A stretch of DNA of 64,000 nt from Eucommia ulmoides. Its lineage: Eukaryota > Streptophyta > Magnoliopsida > Garryales > Eucommiaceae. A model generated the notes under the pieces. It did no database searches, was not told the origin of the DNA, and saw only the letters and a program-made list of their open reading frames with translations. Location of the stretch: NCBI GenBank assembly GCA_016647705.1, contig CM028334.1, positions 11,069,546 through 11,133,545 on the forward strand, written 5' to 3'. The first letter of the stretch is position 1. Each line of letters opens with the position of its first letter. Made by a program: the position numbers and the translations under genes. Of the stretch, positions 1-9,973 are shown one piece after another.

Positions 1-410
1 ATATTCGTTGATTCATAAACAGAGCATATGGAAATTTCAAAATCAAATGTTCACAATTATAATAGTTATTTGAAGAAACAGAGAAACGTTGGAGGAACAA
101 CAATCAATGTAAATGAAGTTGCAGATAAACTACTGCTATCAGTTTGAGTTTCAAATACTCACAGAATTCAGATAGCCTGTAGTTCCACAGAATCAGATGA
201 ATTACAGGGCGTACGAAAACAACAAAATCCAATACTCTCACAGTCGTTAATCCATGAACATAATGTATTGATATTCCATATTTATATTCGTTGATTCATA
301 AACTAAACGTATAGAAATTTCAAATCGATTGTTCAGATCTATAATCGTTAATTCAAAAAATAGGGAAATATCTGAGAAACACAAATCAATGTAAACAAAC
401 TTTAATAAAG
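1..410. repeat. imperfect tandem duplication, period about 283 bp
   Basis: The block beginning ATATTCGTTGATTCATAAAC at position 1 recurs at about 284 with similar downstream sequence (gaaatttcaaa, caatcaatgtaaa). The first copy covers roughly 1-130 and the second 284-410. I see no gene in the interval; the short minus-strand open frame at 247-456 is low-complexity and not conserved between the two copies. Confidence 0.6.
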
Positions 411-461
411 CAAAATCCGATGACATCAGTAAAGAAGAAATAGAGAGATTCACCATATTTG

Positions 462-616
462 TTACGTGAGCGAATGTGTGTGTTTGTGTGTGAGAGAGAG
501 CGAGTGTGTGTTTAGAGTGACTGGGAGCAATGTCGTCTAGAGACAGAGTGAGAGCTCACACAGTCACAACTCACACGTTACGTGAGCGAATGTGTGTGTT
601 TGTGTGTGAGAGAGAG
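462..616. repeat. duplicated GT/GA-rich block
   Basis: A block of about 38 bp starting TTACGTGAGCGAATGTGTG and running into GTGTGAGAGAGAG occurs at 462 and again at 578, 116 bp apart. The bases between are also GA/GT-rich. It could be a decayed LTR or promoter microsatellite; nothing decides between these. Confidence 0.6.
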
Positions 617-1339
617 AGCGAATGATACGATCCTGCCCCGTACATCATGTGTCCGTCAACAGAATACCCCGCCATAACAAAGAGCACTTAGTGAAGGAAG
701 GAATGATAGAGTTACAGCCCGTTTCATGCTTTCCCCATGCAAATTGGAGTGGTGGAGTTTTTTTTTTTTTAACTCATGCCTTACACTTTACCTTAATTAT
801 AATTATAATACTTAGTTACTAAAAACTTATATATATATAAATTCATATAAAAAAAAAAAACACATAAAACGGATTTTCAAAATCTATTTATTGAATAACA
901 GATTTTGATAAATTGTTTATATGCTGCATTATTTTTATTTTTTATATTCTGAATCAAAATTAGAGGCCAAATCTCTGGGTTTTTTTTTTTTTTTTTTTTA
1001 AAAAGAGAGAGAGAGAGAAAAAGGGATTTCTCTCATTTGGGGGGAGGAACCAATTTCTTCTTCATCCCAAGGAGTAGTGTGGAGGAGAGAGAAACAAAGA
1101 GTCGGTAGAGAGAGGTGTTGAAGAAGCAAAGGAGTAGCTTGCGGAGTGTCATTTCATCGTTCTTAAGTATTATAATTATAATTATTTTGTTAAAAACTCC
1201 GAGTTGATGTGGTATTATTATTATTATTTGGACAATGAGGATATGAATAATATTTTTCAATTTTTCTTTTCATTGATTTTGGGAAGACTAAACAATTGGT
1301 GGACGTAATGAGCAAAAGAAAGATTAATATTCTATGTTT
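617..1339. other. no gene recognised
   Basis: The sequence is AT-rich with runs of T and A at about 760, 850 and 980. A plus-strand frame of about 45 codons from 622 has non-repetitive composition but no family I know and no splice context. I see nothing supportable here. Confidence 0.4.
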
Positions 1340-1572
1340 ATAGGAAACTAGGTGTATTGGAGAGAGATTTAGAGAAATTGAGTGTACGGTGTACAAGTTA
1401 TGGCATACGAGGAATGACAAACATAGGAATGAGATAAGTATTATGGTAGATAGTGTGGTCAATATTAAGAGAATTAGAGATAAACCAAGACTTACAATCT
1501 AACAGTTATCTAATGTTTCTCCCTAGTGGGAGATCTAATGTTTGAACCTCCTCTCCCAATATTTGAAAAAAG

Positions 1573-1607
<35 letters not shown>

Positions 1608-1900
1608 ATTAGAGATAGTATGATGGTAATGAAGATGGTGATTGTAGAGGAGGTGATTAGGTGGCTAACGCTATTAGTGTGTACCCCCAAGTTGGATTGT
1701 AAGAAAGTGTAAGATGAGAATTTTGAAAGAATATGGACGGAGTAGTTCAACGTATAACTAACCAAGAAATATTTATTGGGAGAGATTTGAATGGACGTGT
1801 AGGGAAGGAAATGGAGACATTTGAGAAAGTACATGGTAGTTATGGATTTGGGAAGAAGAATACAATGAAGGGGGACAAGCATATTCCACGATCTTCCTAT
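1340..1900 (+). pseudogene. LINE endonuclease-domain remnant
   Basis: Two pieces read like the exonuclease/endonuclease/phosphatase (EEP) domain of plant L1-type LINEs. At about 1399-1480 the frame gives YKLWHTRNDKHRNE then VVNIKRIRD, the usual strand before the catalytic core. At about 1770-1875 it gives FIGRDLNGRVGKE followed by EKVHGSYGFGKKN, matching the GDLNGHVG ... HGGYGFG block that holds an active-site Asp and Asn. The pieces are separated by frameshifts and by an inserted SINE-like sequence, so this is not a working gene. No reverse transcriptase portion follows. Assignment to the LINE EEP family is from motif memory. Confidence 0.65.
1483..1604 (+). mobile_element. short poly(A)-tailed SINE-like insertion
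   Basis: An insert of about 122 bp ends in a run of about 37 A and is flanked by a perfect 13-bp direct repeat AGAATTAGAGATA at 1470-1482 and 1605-1617. Poly(A) tail plus long target duplication is the signature of LINE-machinery retroposition. Removing the insert restores the frame of the surrounding LINE remnant (KRIRD continues). The body (ctccctagtgggagatct ... cctcctctcccaatatttg) looks like the 3' part of a plant SINE; no A and B boxes remain, so it is probably 5' truncated. Confidence 0.7.
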
Positions 1901-1920
1901 TAGTGTACTTGAAAGGACCA

Positions 1921-2844
1921 ACAGGATATGGTTAAGTAAAAAATCCCCAGTCCTATCATATGTAATTGATTAGAAATTTCTTTGTGGTATCGATGGGAAT
2001 CGCATTCCAATCATCCCACAGTCTAACTAGATGGTTGGGTAAATTATATTAAATCGAATCACATAGGTCACGTCTCATTTTGCTAAGAGTGATAGATTAT
2101 TTTTTGTACACTTGTATATTCACATGTACGTCCCACTATACTCATTGAATACCTTTGAAGCTCGTGTTATAGAACAACACTAAATAATATCAAAGTATGG
2201 CAACCTATACATGTAATATACTTTATGGAATACAATCAAAACTCAAATATCCTATTTTAACTCGAGCAAAATCAACACATAGGATGTGAAGGATGACCAC
2301 GTTATGTCTTTTACTACTCCTAGTAAGTCCCATTACAAATGTTCTAATATCTCATACTAATGGATTGAAATTTACCATTGTTAAAGAGAACATCAGATTG
2401 AACTAGCCTAGATTGTTGAAAATTCTTTTTCAATAATCCAATCCAACTAGGAACAATTTAGAATATCGAGTCACTAAGTGTTTTCAGTCTTCTCCCATTT
2501 AATCACATTGAATAGCCAGACGTTTCTAATCCACATTTTACCTTTTATTAACACTTGAGATTGAAACATTTTACAGATACAAGCCTTAAATGTAAAATTA
2601 CAAGATTGACTATAAGGCTTCTATCCAACACGAACAACCCATAGCTGAAGCTAATACCTCAATGTCATCGACCTTCCAACTAGTCTAATATTTAACTAAT
2701 TCACCTTTAACCTCAACACGCCTAATCAATTTCAATTGCAGCACACTGACTTCGAAAACCAAGAGAGCCTCGTTTCAAACATAAGATGGAAAATGGACAC
2801 CATCAAACTCCATCTCGTAGGTGTAACAAAAGCTTGCTTACAAA
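1921..2844. other. no gene recognised
   Basis: This is ordinary AT-rich sequence with no long frame and no recognisable exon or transposon end. Confidence 0.4.
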
Positions 2845-2924
2845 ATAAGGTTGGCTGAATGTCTTAAGGCAAACTGAGTTATAATCGAAAACACTCTAAA
2901 TTTAACCCCTTTTTAGCAATAGAT

Positions 2925-2955
<31 letters not shown>

Positions 2956-3046
2956 AGCTTCTAGTGTTTATAAGTGGGAAATGTGCTAAAATGCTTGTAT
3001 AATATGAGCAAATTGTTGATAAAGCTAATAACAAAACTTGAAAAGT

Positions 3047-3150
3047 GCTACTGGACAAACAAAAAACCACACCACTAACGTGAAAAATTGTGGTTACTTG
3101 ACTAGTATAGTTTCACGTCAGTAGTGTCGTTATTTGTCCAGTAGTGTGTG
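3047..3150. repeat. short imperfect inverted repeat (foldback)
   Basis: The left arm runs CTACTGGACAAAC...CCAC...AACGTGAAA and the right arm, read in reverse, gives CACTACTGGACAAATAACG...GACGTGAAA. The two arms almost touch, so the unit would fold into one long hairpin. The same structure is present at about 32390-32490 in the duplicated segment. It may be a tiny MITE whose ends resemble the CACTA superfamily, but no target duplication is convincing. Confidence 0.5.
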
Positions 3151-3734
3151 ACCGCAAGTTATGTGCTAAGAACACTAGTACGGGAAAAGAGTGATTCAGT
3201 TACCAAATATCACTTACTAGTTTTTAAATAGTTTCGTTATAATGGAATAAAGTATCTAACAAAGGTTATGCAGTAGAGTGAATATGCCAGTAATGGTAGA
3301 TTGCGAGCAGCTTTGATATACTAATTTTTTGTTTAAAAAGAAACATTTTTAAACTAAATATTTTCAATCAAACACAATTATGATGCAAAATTTAGTTTTC
3401 CGGAATACAAGTGTACCATTTTTTTGGAACAAGCATACCAATTACACTTTGCTAGGGTTCTGCTAAATTGTGGATACCTGAGCTCAAGTTGTAAATTGAA
3501 TTGAATTGACTCCTCAACAAGTCAATATGTATGTACCATGAAAGAATGATATATATGATACCAATTACTACTACTCATCAAGCAAAAAATAAGAAAAAAA
3601 ATTAGGGGGAAAATCAACGCGAACTTTAGTTTTGCATTTCAGAAAACATTAGTTATTAAAATCCTAATCTACATGGTGCTAACAATTTAAAATCTATAAC
3701 ATCTTGTAATTTTTCGAAGTTTAACAATCAACTA

Positions 3735-3937
3735 TAATGTGGCATCTGAGCATTTCATTTTATGTTTCAACTCTAGAATATTGAATGTAGAAGTGGCGCT
3801 GGCAATGCGACCAAACTTTGTACAATAAAAGTTGCCAATTTTTCATCAAAACGCATCATTTTTGCTTTGTCCAGGGCTCAGGCAGCGTCCGTGACAAATG
3901 CTCTTTACTTTAAACCCAAAGAAGGATCTGCAATAAC
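3735..3937 (-). pseudogene. exon fragment of BRR2-type DExH RNA helicase (Sec63 region), copy 1
   Basis: On the minus strand an intact-looking acceptor (tttccag) is followed by VIADPSLGLK, a stop, then RAFVTDAA, a stop, and ALDKAKMMRFDEK. After a frameshift it continues GNFYCTKFGRIAS and, after another, HFYIQYSRVET and NEMLRCH. This order matches the conserved stretch between the second helicase cassette and the Sec63 unit of plant BRR2 (U5 snRNP helicase of the spliceosome). Two stops and at least two frameshifts show it is dead. Because the intron acceptor is retained it derives from genomic DNA, not from an mRNA copy. A homologous copy lies at 33000-33192. Confidence 0.8.
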
Positions 3938-4282
3938 CTGGAAAAAAATGATAAACTCGAGTAAAGGAAAAATAAACAAGACAAAATCAAATAAATGGAC
4001 TCCATGGTTTGAAGTAAAATGAAGCATAGATCAAAGCAATTTCAGAATAGCATAGTTAAACCATCAGTTTTAAAAACACCCATTTTGAGAAGAAAGATGA
4101 ATATATCAAGTGAAATCTGCTAACTCCAGCAGTGCAACATGTTCTAGGTAATTTTGTAATATTTCAGGTAATTTTGTAATTTTGCATAGCTTCCCCATGT
4201 TTTAGGCATGCAATAAAAATCTCACATAGCGTTTGAAAGCGTAAGCTTGAAGTTTTGAAGTTGAATTGGAATTTGATTAAGA

Positions 4283-4849
4283 TGTTAGAGTAAAATTAAA
4301 TATATGGGCTTATATATTAAATAAATATGAACTATAAGCTATCAAATAAAAGTAGGTTAATTAAAGTGATCAATTTAAGTTTTGGGACCTTAATTAATGT
4401 ATTATAAAGAGTGGGCATTAATGTGTAGAGATAAGTGTAATTTCTATTTTTATAATGAGTTAAAATAGAAAATACGAAAATACGAATAAACGTGACTATT
4501 TATGAACATGCGAGATTGTTTATGAACAGACGCGACTGTTTACGAACATGCGCAATTTACGAACATACGCGACTGTTTACAAATAGACACGATTGTTTAT
4601 AAATAGGGGTCGTGGTCCCCACATCACATAACATTTTTATATTCTTTTGATCCCCATTGTTAGAGAGAGATTTATACAGAAAACGTATGTAGATCTGGAA
4701 GATCATAAAGACTCAGATTCAGATATTTCAACTTACTTGTTATGGATTCAAGTACGCTTCCGCAAATTCAGTATTTTTTATTCTTGATGATTCAATATGA
4801 ATGATCATGTTTGTGTGATGGTTTTCACATAACGAAATTAAGTTTTAAA
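4283..4849 (+). repeat. Copia 5' LTR (567 bp)
   Basis: It is homologous along its length to 12483-12954 but about 95 bp longer. The extra length lies in the tandem 20-bp repeats just upstream of the TATA-like TATAAATAG at 4598-4606, so U3 is the part that changed. The LTR ends two bases before the primer-binding site. Confidence 0.92.
4491..4607 (+). repeat. six ~20-bp tandem repeats in the U3 of the Copia LTR
   Basis: Units start at 4491, 4511, 4531, 4551 (17 bp), 4568 and 4588, with consensus near CGCGACTGTTTACGAACATG. The last unit grades into the TATA box. The 3' LTR has only two units (12673-12712). Repeats at this position often act as enhancer elements in plant LTRs; that role here is inference. 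Confidence 0.85.
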
Positions 4850-5823
4850 TGTGGTATTGGAGCCATTCCATGTTGAATTATTGAGAATAAGTTCGGTAGA
4901 GATTTTTTATATTAGGACCAAAACTATTTTTTCCGAAAAGTTTAATATTCATGGAAAAAATTAATATAGAAAAATTCTACATTTCATTACGAGTTCAACG
5001 ATATAAATTTTATGAAATTTGGACATGTGGTTGTTTTTATACAATTTTTTAAAGTTGGCAAGGAAATGTAGAACTCATATGTTCTGTTTTGGTTTTTAGT
5101 CCGAATCAATGAAGAAGATGACTTAAACAATGTCGTTTTGTTTTTTTTTCACTGATTCATGCAACGCATATAGTTTTATATTTATTCAGAGGCGTCCCTT
5201 TACATACGGTGTGTTGGTTTGGTGGCATCTTTTGGCTAAGGTTTGCACTGCTTGCTGTAGGAGGCCTATGGGTTGAATCTCGGCTGCGAACCTTGTTTTT
5301 ATTCTATTTTCCTTGTGTTTTAAAAAAAAAAAACATTTGGTTATGATTCGACCTCCATAGCTTTAGTGCAGAAGAAGTGTTGAATCACCCCTAAGGCAAT
5401 GACAACATTCTGATTATGTAGCCATCATTTATATCTAAATATGTTAAAGTTACAATATGTTTATATAATTTTAAATTCAAATATTGGTATTTAAATATAT
5501 ATTTTGAGATAAATTAATTGAAACAACATGTCATCAAAGTGACCTCTCTTGTGAAAATTAATTTTATTTTGAAATATAAAAATATTATGTGTATGCAATT
5601 TATGTGAATATTAGTTGGCCCAAAGGAATATTAATTTTTAACAGAATTGTATGCACACTTGTGGTAATAAACGTGTGATGATTATTTGGTTTTACATATG
5701 AATAATAAATCGGTCCAAAGGAATATTTCTTATTCGATATGTTCTTATTATCAGTGTTTGATTACTACACCAAGATATCACTTACAAGTTAATATTTTGG
5801 TCCAAAGATAAAATATTAATAGA

Positions 5824-6750
5824 GTGTCCGATATTTTGAAATGCGGTTTGCCTTTATTTGAATTTATTTTTTGTTTTAAAGACTTATGTAAGCTTATTTT
5901 GTTTGTTTATTGTTCTCTAGATTCAGCTATTAGTTCTGCGTCTAACATTACTGCCAGCATTAATTCTATTCCTATGCTGAATGACACAAACTTCAAAGCA
6001 TGGCACAATAACCTCCAAATAGTTCTCGGTGTCATGGTTTTAGACCTTGCGTTAAGGGTTCCTTCTCCTGCACCTTTTACTGATAAAAGTTCTTTTGATG
6101 AAAAGAGGGACATTGAAAGGTTGGAGAAGTCAAATCGTATATGTCTGATGATCATTAAGAAGGTCATTCCAGAAGCATTCATGGGCACAATATAGGAAAC
6201 GATAAAGATAGCTAAAGAGTTCCTGGAAGAAATTAAGAACAGATTTACTAAGAATGAAAAGGTTGAGACCAGTACACTTTTGGCAAATCTCGTCTCAATG
6301 AGATATAAAAATAATGGGAACATTAGGGAGTACATTATGGACATGTCTCATTTTGTTTTAAAGTTAAGAGCACATAAGCTTGATCTCTTTGAGGATTTGC
6401 TTGTGCATTTAGTTCTGATATCTTTTCCTCCACAATTCAGTCAATTTAAGGTGAGCTACAACTGTCAAAATGAGACTTGGTCTCTTAATAAGCTCATCTC
6501 ACATTGTGTGAAAAAAGAGGATAGATTGAAGCAAGAAAAGATAGATAGTGCTCATTTGGTTGGTACTTCCAAAGATAAAGAGAAGAAAAGAAAGAAGGAT
6601 AAGAAGCTAAAAAGGCTCCATATAAAAAGAAACAACATAAAGAAAAGAATATTGATGGTTATTTCTTCTGTGGAGCTACGGGACATAAGAAGAAGTAATG
6701 TACCAACTATCATGCTTGGCGTGCAAAGAAATGTACTCTTCTTAATCTGA
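5824..6750 (+). pseudogene. Copia gag remnant
   Basis: The frame covers a gag of the UBN2/Copia type: MLNDTNFKAWHNNLQIVLG near the start, the helical core with SMRYKNNGNIREYIMDMS and LISFPPQFSQFKVSYN, then a Lys-rich tail. One in-frame TAG at 6193-6195 interrupts it. After about 6645 a frameshift leads into the nucleocapsid zinc knuckle, which reads YFFCGATGHKKK-stop-C; the first cysteine of CCHC is lost. The true start is uncertain; the peptide before SDSAISSAS may not belong to gag. Confidence 0.85.
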
Positions 6751-6789
6751 TTTGTTCTGAGGTTAATTTAACTTCAGTACCTGAAGACA

Positions 6790-7867
6790 CTTGGTGAATA
6801 GATTTTGGTTCAACCACTCACATCAGTATATCTATGTAGGGCTGCCTGAGCTGCTGAAAGCCAAATAATGCTGAAAGATACATCTTTGTAGGCGATGGCA
6901 AGAAGGTCGAAGTTGAGGCAATTGAGATATTTAGGTTATTATTAAAGTCTGGTACTTATTTGGATTTGAATGAGACATTTGTTGTACTATCATTTAGACA
7001 GAATTTGGTTTCTATTTCTGTATTGGACAAATTTGGTTATTCTTGTTCTTTCGGAAATAATAAATTTAGTCTTTTTTAGAATTCAAATTTGGTTGGTATT
7101 GATTCTTTATCTTATATAGATAACTTTTATATACTTGATACTATTGTTTCATATCATGAAACCTTGTAATTAAGTGCTCGAGGTGTTAAAAAGAAATTAA
7201 CTAATGAGAATTCTGCATCTTTATAGCATAAGAGATTAGGTCATATCTCCAAAATGAGAATTGAAAGACTTGTGTCAGATGAAATTCTAGATTCCCTTGA
7301 TTTTGCAGATTTTGAAATTTGCACAAATTGCATAAAGGGAAAACAAACAAACATAAGGAGATTTGGTGCCAACAGAGCTACAAATGTCTTAGAACTGATA
7401 CATATAGATATTTGTGGGCCATTTCCTACAGTTTCATGGAATGGTCAACAATAGTTTATCACGTTCATAGATGATTTTTCATATTATGACTACCTTTATC
7501 TCATTCATGAAAAGTCCCAATCACTGGATGTGTTCAAATCGTTCAAAGTTGAAGTTGAAAATTAACTCAGTAAAAGAATTAAAAGCGTCAGATCTAATCG
7601 TGATGGTGAATACTATGGTAGGTATGACAGTTCAGGTGAACAATGTCCAGGCCCATTTGCTGAATTCCTAGAAGAGAGCGGTATCATCCCACAGCACACC
7701 ATATCAGGTTCTCCTAGCATGAATGGTGTTGCTGAAAGGCGAAACAGAACGCTCAAATACATGGTAAAGAGTATGATTAGTCATTCTAACTTGCTAGCAT
7801 CATTCTGGGGTGAAGCATTAAAGACTGCAGCGTATATCCTTAACAGAGTACCAACTAAAGCAACTGT
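6790..7867 (+). pseudogene. Copia protease and integrase remnant
   Basis: The protease active site reads WIDFGSTTHIS instead of the usual D-S/T-G-A, after a stop. The pre-integrase region gives HKRLGHISKMRIERLV and CTNCIKGKQTN. The integrase core keeps HIDICGPF, RSNRDGEYYG and GVAERRNRTL, supplying the three acidic residues of the DDE triad, but stops and frame changes separate them. The frame is cut at LNRVPTKATVK by the solo LTR and continues on the other side at 9974. Confidence 0.88.
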
Positions 7868-7872
7868 CAAAA

Positions 7873-9971
7873 TGTAGGACCCCGACTTATCAAGTACGTC
7901 ATTAATAATTTCATTCTAGAGCCGGGGAAAATTTGGGGTGGAATTGGATTATATAAAATCCAAAATTAAACCTTTAGGGGTCAATTTGAGATTGGCAAAA
8001 GATTAAAATTAGAGTTTGGGCCTAACTAAGAACCTAAATAAAATTAAGGTATGGATAATGTAATTAGACAAAAAAAAAAAAAAAAAAGAGATTAATATAT
8101 ATATACACACACACACGCATGTGCAGTGGATCATCCCCAAACATGATCGGAGGCTGAGATCATTTCCTACACACGATCAGAGAAACGGGACGGACGTGGC
8201 AGGGCAAGGATCGAGCTCACACCACTTCTTTCATGCATATATATAGGTAAAGGCACTGTACAAATTGACGAAAACCATAAAAAGGGAGAAAAAAATAGAG
8301 CAGGGAAAGACAGACAGAGGATCGGTGGTGTCGTCAGTCGACGGAGGGTGATCGACGGCAGGGGATGTGGGTCTGTGTGTAAGGGTGTTCAAGGTGTGCC
8401 TGTGCGTGTCCAATTGATACGAGTACGTGGGTACGTTGCTCCGGCCACGGGTGGGTCGCCGGAGTTGGTAGAGAGAGAGAAAAGTATAGATCGACGGTAT
8501 GGGTTGTCCGTCGATAGGTGATCGTTGCTGGGTGTTGGTCGGCTGTGCGGGTGGTGGTTGCTGATCGTTGTGGTGTGAGTGGGTATTCTAACCGGTGGTG
8601 GTGGTGTGCGGTTCTTGATCGTCGCCGAAGTGGAGAGAGGGAGAACACCTGCCGTTGCCCTATTGTCAGTGGCGGTGGCATCGTACTTCTTCGTGTGAGT
8701 AGGTCTGTCGTGTGTGTGTGTTTCGAAGTGTGTTGTTAGAGGTCGCCGGTGGTAGATTTAGAGAGAGAAAGTAGCGTGTGTGTGTGTTACTGTCTGTGCC
8801 GTGTGGGTGTGCATGGGGGGGTGGACGTGGTGGTGTATGGGTTCGATTGTCCGGCGGTGCATGTATCCGGTTGGTGGGACGGCGAGGCGTGTTCGACGGC
8901 GGGATCTTGTCGTCGGCAGTGTGACGGAGAAACGCAGGAAACGGTAACGCAAAACAGAAAAGGAAAAAAGGGAAGAAGAAGAGAAAAAAAAAAAAAGGGA
9001 AAAAAAAAAAAAAGAAGGAAAATTTGCACGAACCACCCCAGCATAAATAAAAAATCCAATTTCACGGCCATTGGGAAATCCGGGAAAGGTTCGCAGGCAT
9101 CAGGGTACCGGTGGAGAATAGGTGGCTAAAGTCTTCGGAAGCGGATAATCAGGTGAGTGTACTATCTTCTTACCAAACTATTTTCTATGAATATACATGA
9201 TGAAACATGTGATTATTTTAACTGTATGAATTTATAAAACGATATGGATCAAGCATGATTTAGGATGAGTGAGTAAAAATGGATTTTCAGGAGATTACAA
9301 TAGTTTTCGAAAGGAAATTAGGAATGATTTTCATTGGATTCAGTAGTTTAAAAAGAGGGTGGAAAAATGGTTTTGGTAAAAAAATCAGACATTTTTTTAA
9401 AGTAAAAGAAATATATGATTTTGGATTAAAAATCAGTTTTGGAAATAGAGAGGGGTGGTTGAGATTTGCCGACATTGATTAGACGATAATATTGGTTTGT
9501 GAATTGATGATAACATTATTAATTTGGCAATGCTATGATATTTATCTGCTTTGGCAGAGTGATGTGATCCGCTTCGGCGGAGTGATGTTTATCTGCTTCG
9601 GCAGAGTGATGTTAGACGTTTATACTGCGCAGTGATTATTCGCTTCGGCGGAGTGATGGGTGTTCGCAGGAAGGCATATCCTACGGATGGTACGGTACCG
9701 TTGCAAACTCCCAATCGTGAGGTTAAAACGATCACTAGGGCTGGTCAGTGTGTGTGTGTGTTGGAATTGGGTGAGTGAGATGTGGTATTTTATGTATATT
9801 GGTTGATTTGATATTATTTATTTTGATGATTGATATGAGTTTATATTAGATGGATTTGAATCTTAGAGATGTCCTGTTGTTTATTTAATTTGTTTATTTG
9901 TGAATCTTAGAGATGTCCTGTTGTAGGCACGCCAGTCTCAGGATGACGGGTGTCCGGGACGGGATGTGACA
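7873..9971 (+). mobile_element. solo LTR of a Tekay-like Ty3/gypsy element (2,099 bp)
   Basis: It begins TGTAGGACCCCGAC and ends GTGTGACA with a perfect 5-bp target duplication CAAAA at 7868-7872 and 9972-9976. Excision restores the Copia integrase frame (TKATVK then TPYKLWIGKKPSLKHL). It shares several blocks with the LTRs at 15529-18405 and 22474-25359: the GGTTCGCAGGCAT block, the CAGGTGAGTGTACT block (9150-9163), the hairpin repeats and the GTGTGACA end. It is a diverged member of that family. No internal domain is present, so unequal recombination between two LTRs is the likely origin. It contains GT-, GA- and A-rich tracts (8460-9020) that produce spurious open frames. Confidence 0.93.
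9546..9651 (+). repeat. tandem UUCG-type hairpin repeats in the solo LTR
   Basis: Four 12-nt hairpins of form stem-TTCG-stem (one with TTTG) lie at 9546-9557, 9569-9580, 9593-9604 and 9640-9651, each followed by AGTGATG. A perfect 10-bp palindrome ACTGCGCAGT sits at 9624-9633. Stems alternate between CTGC/GCAG and CCGC/GCGG. A second palindrome ACGGTACCGT follows at 9692-9701. Confidence 0.85.
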
Positions 9972-9973
9972 CA

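Larger units (their letters stand above)
2845..4127 (-). repeat. duplicated ~1.3 kb segment, copy 1 (carries BRR2 exon)
   Basis: This segment is clearly homologous over most of its length to 32125-33475 in the same orientation. Shared landmarks include the inverted repeat around 3050-3150, the stretch after agttatgtgctaagaac, the BRR2-like exon, and the final cacccattttgagaagara. Homology starts near gaatgtcttaaggcaaac and stops at gaaatctgc. It contains a TA microsatellite at about 2926-2954 that is reduced in copy 2. Either a segmental duplication or a mobile element that captured host DNA would explain it. Confidence 0.75.

Noticed and set aside
622..822. 66-codon plus-strand frame as a host exon
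   Set aside because: No family is recognised, there is no splice context, and the end runs into a T homopolymer.
8334..9129. Several open frames of 60-126 codons on both strands
   Set aside because: They lie in GT-, GA- and A-rich tracts of the solo LTR. Their peptides are Thr-His, Cys-Val or Lys runs forced by the repeats.
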